A DNA stretch of 64,000 bases from contig AJFK01000240.1 of the NCBI GenBank assembly GCA_000467715.1, forward strand, positions 1 through 64,000. Direction: 5' to 3'. The notes beneath the pieces were generated by a model. That model ran no database searches. It was not told the DNA's origin and saw only the letters and a list, made by a program, of their open reading frames with translations. The translations under genes and the position numbers were made by a program. Every line of letters starts with the position of its first letter. The first letter of the stretch is position 1. This DNA comes from Hysterium pulicare CBS 123377. Its lineage: Eukaryota > Ascomycota > Dothideomycetes > Hysteriales > Hysteriaceae. Positions 48,171 through 58,268 of the stretch are shown piece by piece.

Positions 48171-48590
48171 ATGTTCACATTATTCGCCATTCTTGCGTTT
48201 CGAGATGCTGGGAGCAACGCCCTTGTGGTTCGTGCCGGCAACGAGGAATGCCCAGGCGCCATGGCATATCCGAATGGTATTGTGTCAACATACTCGGCGT
48301 ATGCTTGCAGAGGTGACCTCCAAACCTTCAATGCGACTGTCGGAAAGTGTATCGATGCCGAGAGTTTCACAACTGCACGGGGATATAGGAAAGGAAGTCC
48401 TCCGGCGGGCCAAGACTGCGTGTTCAATTACTATGCGTCCACTGGATGCAAAGGACCCTCTGTGTCGACGGGAAAAGATGCTGATGGAAGCAATAATTGG
48501 TCGGAATGCATTCGAAACTTCCTTTCTTCCAATGGAGAGGCTTCAACATCCGGGTCCAGCTTCATGTTCGTTTGCTATCCACGGCGTTGA
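48171..48590 (+). CDS. Small secreted Cys-rich protein (effector-like candidate)
   Basis: A single exon of 139 aa. The N-terminus is hydrophobic (MFTLFAILAF) with a plausible signal cleavage after ...GSNA near residue 17. The mature part has seven Cys spread along it, Gly/Ser/Asn-rich loops and no membrane helix. It ends in a short basic CYPRR. The surroundings are AT-rich with no close neighbour. Small size, secretion signal and Cys content are features of secreted fungal effectors and antimicrobial-type proteins, but no family is recognised and the role is unknown. Confidence 0.65.
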   Translation: MFTLFAILAFRDAGSNALVVRAGNEECPGAMAYPNGIVSTYSAYACRGDLQTFNATVGKCIDAESFTTARGYRKGSPPAGQDCVFNYYASTGCKGPSVSTGKDADGSNNWSECIRNFLSSNGEASTSGSSFMFVCYPRR

Positions 48591-49204
48591 AGTCGCAAAG
48601 GGGAGCAAATAGTGCGCTTGAAAAGAAAATGCTTGTACTTGGAGGAAGACAAAAGTACTGGAGATGGATGTATAGTTGTGCTGGTGAACTTGCAAAAGCG
48701 TTTGATTTAGTGTTTCGTACCAAACCGTCCTTCTGATCTTGTTCTAAATGATGAATGGTGCATGTAGGCTGACCTTCGATGACCGAGAAACCCCACGTCA
48801 TTTCGGCATGAACTCCTGTTCATGTAAGAAAGCTTAAGTGGTCTGTCATCTTGTTAGATTGAAGAGTTCCTTACATACCTTGCGAAAGGTGTCAGCCGGC
48901 GCGCCTATAAGAGGTGAGTAAGGTAGGTGACAGGAAGATGCGCGGGAGTCAATGCCCGCCAGGGGCCGGCGCGGAATTGGAAGGCCTTCCGCGCTAACCC
49001 AGAAAAATTATAACCTGTGGAGAACGGTGAACCAACCCCAATACACCACCACGATACCCGACTTGCTGCTCCTTACAACTACCAGAGATCTTCACTCTTT
49101 GCACTTGTAACCCTCATCATTTAGAGAATGTGCATCGTTTTCCTTTGCGACTAGACTTCTTTGGACCTCGAACCTTTCCCATACCTCCTTAAATTCTCGC
49201 CATC
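48591..49204. promoter_or_regulatory. Upstream region of squalene synthase
   Basis: About 610 bp. No gene. The ERG9 promoter should lie in its right part; I could not identify a convincing sterol-response element. Confidence 0.35.
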
Positions 49205-50815
49205 ATGGTCAAAGCTACCGATTTACTCTATCTGCTCTTCCACCCTCAAGAACTGAGAGCAATCATTCAATGGTGAGCTTACACGCGGTTCAATTGCTCA
49301 TTCCTGCAATTGCTTGCCCAATCCGCAGCAGAGTCTTTGCTATTCGTACTGACTGATTCCAGGAACACCTGGCATAATCCTGTGCACGAACGCGATGAAT
49401 CCAAAGAACCAGAATCCCTGAAACGGTGTTTCTTTTTCCTCGATGAAACCAGCCGAAGCTTCGCTGCAGTTATTAAAGAATTACATCCGGAACTGCTTGT
49501 ACCCGTGTGCCTTTTTTACCTGATCCTCCGGGGCCTGGATACAATCGAAGATGACATGTCGATTCCGCTTGAGAAGAAGGAGCCTTTATTGCGAAATTTT
49601 GAGGATGTAATTGAGAAGGATGGGTGGACTTTCGATGAGAATGGGCCGAACGAGAAGGATAGGCAATTGCTGGTCGAATTCAACGTCGTTGTAGAAGAGT
49701 TCAAGAAGCTCAAACCTGCCTACAGGACCATTATCAAGGATATCACCAAAAAGATGGGAAACGGAATGGCTGATTACGCGAATAACGCGGAACACAACAT
49801 CAATGGTGTCAACACTGTGGCCGATTACGAGTTGTATTGCCACTATGTTGCAGGCCTTGTTGGAGAGGGTCTAACACGACTGTTCGTCGAGGCTGGCCTG
49901 GCAAATGCAGTGCTACTTAAGCGGCCGGAACTCATGGAATCCATGGGGCAATTCCTTCAGCAGGTCAACATTATTCGAGACATAAAAGAGGACCAGGATG
50001 ACAAGCGACGATTCTACCCAAAGGAAGTATGGTCTAAGTACGTAAGCAACTTCGAGGATCTTTTCAAGCCGGAAAACAAGGAACTGGCTTTGAGCTGCAG
50101 CTCAGAGATGATCCTTATCGCATTGAATCGGGCCGATGAATGTCTTTATTATCTCGCTGGAATCAAAGAGCAAAGCGTCTTCAACTTCTGTGCGATTCCA
50201 CAATCTATGGCTATTGCTACTCTGGAAGTTTGTTTCCGGAATCCGGACATCTTCCAAAAGAATGTCAAGATTACTAAGGGTCAGGCGTGCCAGCTGATGT
50301 GGGAGTCAACTCAAAATTTACGCTTGGTCTGCGATGTGTTCCGGAGATATACTCGCAAGATTCATAAGAAGAACGACCCAAGAGATCCAAATTTCCTAAA
50401 GATCAGCATCGCTTGTGGCAAGGTTGGTTGCACTCATATAGCAACGTCAAGGTGTACTGACACTGCATATAGATCGAACAATTCATTGAATCCATCTTTC
50501 CGTCGCAGGAGAAACCCGCTAGCAAGAAAGCCCTCAGCCCGGAGCAAGAAGCCAAGGAGAAGGCTGAAGCGGCGGAGGCTAATAGGGATATGATCTATAT
50601 GGGTCTAGCGATCTTCTTTACCCTTTTCGTAATCTCTGGAGTCATGGTTCGTACAACCCTTCCCTCAATGTTAGTCTTTCTAACAATTCTGCCAGATCCT
50701 CGTAGCCTGGTTTGCTGGTGCAAGATTCGATATTGCATTAGGGGAGATCAAAAACACTCTGATGGGGGGTGCACTACCTGATAAAGGTGGCAGTCCCAGT
50801 CACGGTGAACTATAA
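49205..50815 (+). CDS. ERG9: Squalene synthase (farnesyl-diphosphate farnesyltransferase)
   Basis: It condenses two farnesyl diphosphates to squalene at the ER, the first committed step of ergosterol synthesis. The model has four exons (49205-49272, 49363-50422, 50473-50646, 50696-50815) and gives 473 aa. Signatures are the first Asp-rich site [28 protein letters not shown], the second Asp-rich site [12 protein letters not shown] and [16 protein letters not shown]-terminal membrane anchor ([19 protein letters not shown] followed by [11 protein letters not shown]) is preserved by the last two splices. The first exon encodes the usual N-terminal [17 protein letters not shown]. Length fits fungal Erg9. 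Confidence 0.95.
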
Positions 50816-51592
50816 CGGCTTGTTGTACGTTCTTGTCCATATGTATCATAGTACTCTGCCTGGGGAACTCTCAGGTAATGCCTTGCATTCTTCAAATACT
50901 AATCGTAATTTACGTCTGCTGTTGGGAGTGTGTCTCATTGTCTCGGGTTGGCGTCTTGAACTTGGTATATGATGATAGCACGGATGTCAAATTGCAATTC
51001 GGCCTCAACAATGGCTGTAGTTGTGCCGAAGATGTGCTGATATGGAACGACACCTTGCTCGGAGACGAGACCACCTCTAGCTAGTTCGAACTCTGTGGAC
51101 GACGTTTGAGGTGGCGGTGTGAACATAATGTAGTATGTAGTGCAATGAGATGTTTCGAGAGGAATCATTCATCATGTTTGCTTCAAGGCTACGCATGCTT
51201 GTACTTAACGTTCCATTAGTGGGAATGTGACTCAAAAAGGGAAAGCGCGGCATGACATAAGCGTTTCGGCGTAAACGCTCCGCAAAGCACTTGCATTTTC
51301 TTTCGTCAAAGACAAGTACAACTCAACAACTCCACCACAAACAAATATCTTATTCACCCCTTCCTCTTCTATAAGCCGCCTTACCTTCGGCTTCTACCCT
51401 CCGCGACTCTTAATCTCGAGCATCAGCCTGGAGCGAGTTCGAGAATCCTCCCTTCATCACCGCTATCTTCACTCTTGCCTTGGGCGGATCTTGGCTGAGC
51501 TCTTCCTACACCTCCGCCTTGCCTTTCTTTTACACATTCCACTCCCATAAAAACCCCTAAGTCCTCTCTTGTTACGTTACGTATCTTGCATC
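50816..51592. promoter_or_regulatory. Intergenic region, ERG9 3' flank and eIF4E promoter
   Basis: About 780 bp. No gene. A strongly pyrimidine-rich leader at about 51330-51560 precedes the eIF4E start, as is common for highly expressed fungal translation genes. Confidence 0.4.
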
Positions 51593-52508
51593 ATGGCAGA
51601 TATTGCGACAGCTCCCAACCCGCAGCAACCTGTCCCGTTGGACACGATACCGATCTCGCCTTCCGACGACAATACCAACGGCACGACAGAGGGTTCCTCC
51701 AATACTGCAGCCACGAGCTCAGATGATGCGCCAGTGACCGTTTTCCATGACCCAGAGAACTTCAATGTCAAGCACCCTCTCATGAATGCTTGGACTCTGT
51801 GGTTCACGAAGCCACCGAGCGGCAAGGTACGCCTGCACCAACCAAGCTACCTATAGCGCTTTAGGCTCTGTCTTCAGGGAGACTAATTAATATAGGGCGA
51901 TAATTGGAATGAGTTGCTAAAAGAGGTCATCTCTTTCGATTCGGTTGAAGAGTTCTGGGGCATTTATGTAGGTCGCTTCCAGATCTCCAGTTACAGTCAC
52001 AGCTAACGACTTGTTTCAGAACAACATCACCCCTACCTCCGACCTAGCCCTCAAGTCTGACTACCACCTGTTCAAGAAAGGCGTGCGCCCTGAATGGGAG
52101 GACACACAAAACAAGCACGGTGGCAAGTGGGCATTCCAGTTCAAGGACAAGAAGCAAATCAACATCGATGCGCTTTGGCTTCATGTTATGCTTGCTGCTA
52201 TTGGCGAGACCCTCGAAGACGACAGTGATGGTGAAGTCATGGGAGTCGTCGTCAACGTTAGACGAGGATTTTACCGTATCGGCCTTTGGACCCGAACAGT
52301 TGGCAAACCTCTTCCGGGTGGTGGTGACGGTAACACTGCGGGTGGCAAAGGCAGGACATTCGAACAGGGCAAAGAGGTACTGAACAAGATTGGCAAGCGC
52401 TTCAAAGACTCTCTTGGACTCAAGGAGAATGAGATGGTGGAGTTCTCCGGACATACGGACAGCGCCCATGCTGGAAGCACTCGCGCCAAGGCTAAGTTTG
52501 TTGTATAA
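51593..52508 (+). CDS. TIF45: Translation initiation factor eIF4E (mRNA cap-binding)
   Basis: It binds the 5' cap and eIF4G to recruit mRNA to the ribosome. The model has three exons (51593-51826, 51896-51967, 52020-52508) and gives 264 aa. After a variable Thr/Ser/Asn-rich N-terminus comes the core: HPLMNAWTLWFTKPPS, VEEFWGIYNNI, DYHLFKKGVRPEWED (Trp/Glu of the cap pocket), GGKWAFQF, LWLHVMLAAIGE and VVVNVRRGFYRIGLWTR. The extension with Gly-rich loop GGGDGNTAGGKG is typical of filamentous fungi. The start is the first ATG in frame, and all splices fall between codons. Confidence 0.95.
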
Positions 52509-53190
52509 ATCCTATCCGACAGGGACTTGGATGAATCGGCTACGGCTATCCTACGATCGAGATCTTACGCGACAGATTGCGTTGCGGATTCAAGTTTAGG
52601 TCTCATAGTTCTTTATGTGCCCTTCCCCCAGTCTCTTTTTTGTATCTCTTTCATTTTCTTACTAAGCATAGCCCCTGGGTCTCCTTGAAGATGTCTCTCA
52701 TTTTCTCTCCTGGATTCTTCATCAGCCCTGGGCAAGGGATACCAAAATTTCTTTAGGTTCACACCAAATGGGAGTTCAAGCATGGCGTTTATCAAGGATA
52801 GGCAAGCTCATTCAGATAGCTGGCTTGCGATGTCTTCGGTCAGGTCACATTTTTGATGTGGATGGGAATGAAAGGTGGGCATTGTGTCAATAGATTACCT
52901 AGTTCACATTAAATCATGAGTGCATGGTTCAGACGTCCTGCCATTGGCTTGCCATCTATGATTTCGGTATATTGAAGTTTAGCAGATATTTGATGGTTGA
53001 AAGGGCATGTGAAGGCCAACTCCATTGCACGTGAACCGCCAGGCACCCGACGTCACTCAGGGTGGGCTAGGTTGCACGTCCCTCCGAAGAAACACAGCCC
53101 TTCCGCCGCGTAACAATTTCTACACGACAACACCTATGTAATACTCTCTTCCTCTTTCCTATATTCTCTCCTCATATCTATTTTGGAATC
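52509..53190. promoter_or_regulatory. Intergenic region, DnaJ-X promoter
   Basis: About 680 bp without a gene. CACGTG (near 53030) and GACGTCAC (near 53049) elements lie within 170 bp of the start. They match E-box and CRE-like cores, but their use is not shown. Confidence 0.35.
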
Positions 53191-55024
53191 ATGGTTGTCG
53201 ATACCACATACTACGATGCTCTACAGGTGCCTCCGACAGCCACTGAGCTGGAGATTAAGAAAGCCTACCGAAAACTTGCGATAAAGCTGCACCCAGGCAA
53301 GTTTGCCTCCAGTTTCCCGGAATTATGCTTTACCAAAGCTTACGTCTCTCCTAGATAAGAATCCGAATGATGAGACTGCCCATGAAAAGTTTCAAGCCGT
53401 ATGTGAAAACTCGTCCTTCCAATACAACATCGAGCGACGTTCGCAAAGATTACACCGCTCACAATATTGATAGATTGGCGAAGCATACCAAGTCCTTAGC
53501 GACGAGTCTCTTCGAAAACAGTATGACAAATTTGGAAAGGAGAGTGCAGTACCCAGTAGTGGGTTTGGTATGCCGGACGTTGCGATATTTACACCCACAG
53601 TATATTGACGGCTTGAACAGAGGACCCATCCGAATTTTTCTCCATGATCTTTGGAGGGGACGCTTTCGTAGACTTGTACGTGTTCTGCGTTGTTTCTGTA
53701 TCCTCGCCCTCAAAAAAAGGAAGTCCCGCTCTAACAGTAATACGACAGGATTGGCGAGATATCGCTGATGAAAGATCTCACTAAAACCATGGACATCACG
53801 ATGAAAGAAATGGAAGAGGAAGAAGCAGCAAAGGCACCTGAAGCCCCCGGAAAACCTGCGGAAGCCTCCGAGAAGCCTGGAGAAGCCTCCTCCACCACCA
53901 CTAAACCCTCCGGATCACCTCCACCTGCAACCACAGCTGCCCCACCACCCTCCGTCACAGTAGATAACGCCCCAGAAGCTTCCTCAGCAACCGCCGTAGA
54001 TTCATCGTATACACCGCCGACTTCTGGTACCAGCACGCCTCGAAGTGGACGTGGCATTCCGATGCGACCTGCTATAATGGACAAATCTGAAGAGGATGCA
54101 CGATTAGAGGCAGCAGGAGTGACTGATGCAGAAAAAGAGCTTCGGGCAAAAGAGAAGAAGAAAGGCGGACTTACTAAGGAACAGCGGGAAGAACTAGCAG
54201 CATACGAAATGGAAAGGAAGAAGATACGCGAGGAACGCATTGATACATTGTCAAAGAAACTCATCGACCGCATCTCCGTCTGGACTGAAACAGATAGAAG
54301 AGCAGATGTCACGGCAGCTTTCAAGGAGAAGACACAGCTGGAGATTGAAAATCTTAAAATGGAGAGCTTTGGGCTGGAGATCCTGCATGCTGTCGGTGCA
54401 ACATATCTCATGAAAGCGTCGAGTTTCCTGAAGAGTCAGAAGTTCCTGGGTGTTTCTGGCTTCTTTTCCAGACTCAAAGACAAAGGAACGCTGGTCAAGG
54501 AGACATGGAGTACCATTTCCACGGCTATTGATGCACAGATGACGATGGAAGAGATGGCTAAGCTTGAGGAGAAGGGCGGAGAAGATTGGACAGATGAGAA
54601 GAAGGCTGAATATGAGAAGAGGGTCACCGGAAAGATTCTTGCGGCTGCCTGGAGAGGAAGCAAGTTTGAAATCCAGAGTGTATTAAGAGACGTGTGCGAC
54701 AAAGTACTGAACGACAAAAAAGTCAAATTGGAGAAGAGGATTGAGCGAGCCGAGGCGCTGGTGATTATTGGCGAGATGTTCCAGAAGGTATGCCTAATGT
54801 CCTGTGAAACATACAAAGTGCCTAGGCATGATGTATCAAACACACTTATTACTATATCTAATATACACTTTTAGGCCGAGCGTGATCCTGACGAGGAAGG
54901 CGACTTCATGGCGTTCGAACAACTCATGGCCGAAGCCGCAGCAAAGAAAGAGCACAAGCATGACAAGAAGGGCAAGAAGGAGAAAGAAAAGGATAAACAT
55001 GCTTCGCACGCAGAGAAAGCATAA
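53191..55024 (+). CDS. DnaJ-X domain co-chaperone (Caj1/Djp1 type)
   Basis: An Hsp70 co-chaperone; yeast Caj1 and Djp1 are the relatives, Djp1 helping peroxisomal protein import. The model has six exons (53191-53296, 53355-53398, 53474-53567, 53621-53675, 53749-54787, 54875-55024) and gives 495 aa. The J domain (residues 5-70) has [35 protein letters not shown] and ends QYDKFGKE. The HPD motif is split by intron 1, which uses a GC donor (CAG|GCAAGT). After a Pro/Ala/Ser-rich linker comes the DnaJ-X region (about 240-450) with [30 protein letters not shown]. The C-terminus is Lys/His-rich. Confidence 0.92.
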
Positions 55025-55927
55025 GCACTCATTATTTCCCGTACTGCTTAATAATACCCTTCTTCTCCAAGGTGATGAACTTTAGGTTGGGGGGAACCTT
55101 GGGATGGTTCAATTAGAGCACAAGCTCTTTGACGCTTCCGACAGAAAGATCGGAGTGAGTACAGCGAAGTCGGCAGCGGATACGATTGACACAGTATGCA
55201 GTTTCCAAGTCTTGGTCTTCACTTCTCTTCACTCCTCCATCAGTGTATGCGCATTTTTATATGTTATGATACGAAGGTTTGGTTACCATAGACGGTGTTA
55301 CATCAGGATAGGTATATGAATACTCGAAACCTCTTCCACCCATCCCTTTCCCCCACCTTTGCGCATTCATTGTTAATCGATCTCAATCTTCCCTTTCCTT
55401 CGATCTCAGTCTTCACCTACTCAACTACTCCATTCATGTCTTTCAACACGACTACCGGTTATGACCACTGCTTGAAAACGAGATGCGTGGTGTGTCGGTT
55501 ATGTTCGTAATGACGACGTAGGTATAGCACGAATCTCTTTTAGTAATTGACGAGAATATTCGCCCTACAGCATCCAATCCGCCCAATCCTTTACCTTACA
55601 GATCTGTCGTGATCTGAGGTCAGGTGTTGGTAGTTAAGCAGGTGGGTGGTCCAGAGGGTGGGGAGCCGGAGCCGCAGTCTCCCCTGTCTCCCATGCTAGT
55701 ACCCGAAAACATCTCTACCCTGACCATCCTCACCCACAAGGAACGTTACTCAATATGTTCAGCATCTGCTTACCTGCATTTAGGTTGCTAGCCTATCGGT
55801 CTATAAGTCTACAACCTACAATCAACTTAAAGAGAATGTCGCCTTCAACGCTGGGCAATCTCTCCACCTTCACCTTCTCTTCCTTCATCAGCGCTCCCCT
55901 CTGTACATCTCATAATTGGAAATCACA
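55025..55927. other. Intergenic region between DnaJ-X and MFS genes
   Basis: About 900 bp with no gene supported. A GC-rich patch at 55610-55690 has weak likeness to 5S rRNA internal segments but does not form a credible 5S gene. Confidence 0.3.
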
Positions 55928-57710
55928 ATGGCAGCTGAGTCATCTGAAAACTCGAAACTCGAACCTACGACGTTACAAACAATCAGTGCCGTCGCAACTT
56001 CTCCAGAGAAACAAATCCAGGATGAAGACCTAACAGAGTATCCGGGACCTGTCAAGGTCGCTATTATCATGTCTTCGCTCTATATCGCCATATTCCTCGT
56101 TGCGCTGGATCGCACAATCATCGCAGTCGCCATCCCAAAAATCACCAATCAATTCCATTCCCTTGATGATATTGGCTGGTACGGTTCAGCCTACATGCTA
56201 ACGTCATGCGGTTTCGTCCTTCTCTACGGTCGAATCTATACCTTCTTTTCCGCAAAATTGGTCTTCCTGTCAGCAATAACTCTTTTCGAGATTGGGTCGG
56301 CTATCTGCGGCGCAGCATCCAACTCCACAACTCTTATTGTCGGACGTGCTATTGCGGGTCTTGGCTCGTCCGGAATCTTTACTGGGGCTATTACAATTAT
56401 GTTACATATCGTTCCCTTGCATCGCCGGCCCATGTTCCAAGGGCTATTCGGTGCTTGTTTTGGGGTTGCATCCGTCGCCGGTCCTCTGCTTGGTGGTGCA
56501 TTTACCGGATCGAAGGCTACTTGGAGATGGTGTAAGTCAAGTCCTGCGGCCCTTGGAATCCCTCAAAAACCAAGCCATCTAATTGACCGACATAAAAGGC
56601 TTTTACGTCAATCTTCCTCTGGGAGCAATTACCATCGCTGCTTCAGTGTTCTTACTTGACTTCAATAACAAAAAGTCAACGCTCTCAATTAAGCAGAAGC
56701 TCATCAACCTCGACCCCTTAGGCACTGTCCTCTTTCTCCCATCCATCATCTGCTTGCTTCTCGCCTTACAATGGGGAGGGACCAAGTATGCATGGTCTGG
56801 AGGTCACGTTATTGCCCTCTTCGTCGTCTTCGCCTTACTTTTCGTGGCCTTCATCGCCCTCCAATATTTCACGCGTAATACCACCGCCACAGTCCCAGCG
56901 CGCATAATCCTCCAACGTAGCGTGGCTTTTGGTGGCTTCTTCCAGTTCCTTGTCGGGTCCACCATGTTGACTATCTCCATCTATCTTCCTCTCTGGTTCC
57001 AGGCCGTCAAGGGCGTATCGGCAGTCAAATCCGGGATCGATACCCTTCCCCTCGTCCTCTCTGTTGTCATCGGATCAATCCTCTGCGGTGGTATTGTCCA
57101 GCGCCTCGGCTACTACACACCATTCATGATAGTTGGAGCCATTCTCATGTCCATTGGTGCAGGCCTTCTCACCACGTGGACCACCAGCACCGGCCATTCC
57201 AGGTGGATCGGTGACCAAGTTATCGTGGGCTTTGGCATCGGATTATCTATGCAGCAGTCCAATCTTGCCGTCCAAACCGTCCTGCTAAAGGAAGACGTTC
57301 CAACTGGGAGCTCATTTATGTCCTTCTGCCAGACGTTAGGAGGAGCAGTCTTCGTTGCTGTTGGCCAGAACGTATTTATCGACAAGTTTATCCTAGGATT
57401 AAGCAGAATTGGAGGCATAAACGCAGCTCATGTTGTGAATACTGGTGCAACTGCTTTGAAGAATGCTATTCCAAACGACCTCCTGCCAAGAGTGCTTGAA
57501 GCATACAACTACAGTCTTGTTAAGGGACCATTTTTTGCTTCCCTCATTGTGGCTTGCTTGACCCTTGTTGCTGCTCTCGGTATGGAGTGGCGCAGCGTCA
57601 AGGAGGGAATGCCACAAAACCCCGCGAAGAACGAGATTGGGAGGGATGAAGAGGCCGCGAGTTCCGAGGCTGGATCGCCTATCATTTCTGGAAAGGAGTC
57701 CCAAATCTGA
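55928..57710 (+). CDS. MFS multidrug transporter, DHA2 (14-helix) family
   Basis: A proton-coupled plasma-membrane exporter of the drug:H+ antiporter-2 type that often exports toxic or secondary metabolites. The model has two exons (55928-56531, 56599-57710) and gives 571 aa. A soluble N-terminus leads to helix 1 with the DHA2 signature [36 protein letters not shown]. Next come [12 protein letters not shown] (motif A region), [16 protein letters not shown] and, across the intron, [16 protein letters not shown], a DHA2 hallmark. About 14 hydrophobic segments are visible, with an acidic Ser-rich tail. It lies 558 bp upstream of a glycosyltransferase gene in the same orientation. Substrate unknown. 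Confidence 0.9.
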
Positions 57711-58268
57711 TAGTTCTGTGCGAGTTTACATGAATTCCTTCTAGTGTGTTGGCCAAAGATAACACACTATACATCGGGTGGTATGCATAGGTTAGAAACG
57801 TTTAACCAAAATCAATCAGCTTCATTGGAAGATTCATTCCTAACCAGGTTCGTGAAGGTCCACCTTGGAAGGGTCCATCATTAGTGGCATGACTAATCCC
57901 TGTGAAGATCAATATTCCCCTGCAAGCTTCGGAAGAGTCTTCCGCACTTTAGGCTTTCCTGCTTACACCCTTTCTCATGTTATCAGTTATCTTCCGAAGC
58001 TGCTTTAGGCAGTGGTTCAACTTCCCCCTCGTATTCTTCTGCAGCATAATTCATGGCTATCGGGGAGCCGTCGGACTTTGACCCCTGATCATGTCAACTG
58101 TCTGCTTTTCATGGATAGAATGGCAGCCTCAGAGCTGCGAGATGAACGAGGGCTCCCGATATATTTATACTATCAGTCTGCTATCTATAATTTTGAAACC
58201 ACAGCTGTTTCATTCTATATTCCTAACCTTTGCATTTTAATTGCTTCCTTACCAAAGCTCGAGCGGAA
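57711..58268. promoter_or_regulatory. Intergenic region between MFS and glycosyltransferase genes
   Basis: No gene. It contains the CGG-N9-CCG palindrome and its inverted partner (57925-58001), described separately. Confidence 0.4.
57925..58001. promoter_or_regulatory. CGG-N9-CCG palindrome plus 12-bp inverted repeat
   Basis: CGGAAGAGTCTTCCG at 57930-57944 is a perfect palindrome around a central G with 7-bp arms. AGCTTCGGAAGA (57925-57936) recurs exactly in inverted form at 57990-58001. CGG triplets facing each other over a fixed spacer are the known target form of Zn2Cys6 fungal regulators. The site is about 270 to 340 bp before the glycosyltransferase start. Regulatory use is inferred. 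Confidence 0.5.

Noticed and set aside
53731-54843. Long minus-strand frames opposite the DnaJ-X gene
   Set aside because: Antisense shadows of a clearly conserved coding exon.
55590-55700. Possible 5S rRNA gene
   Set aside because: Short runs resemble 5S internal segments on one or other strand, but the 5' and 3' ends, the stem pairing and the T-run terminator are missing. A covariance-model scan with the 5S model would settle it.
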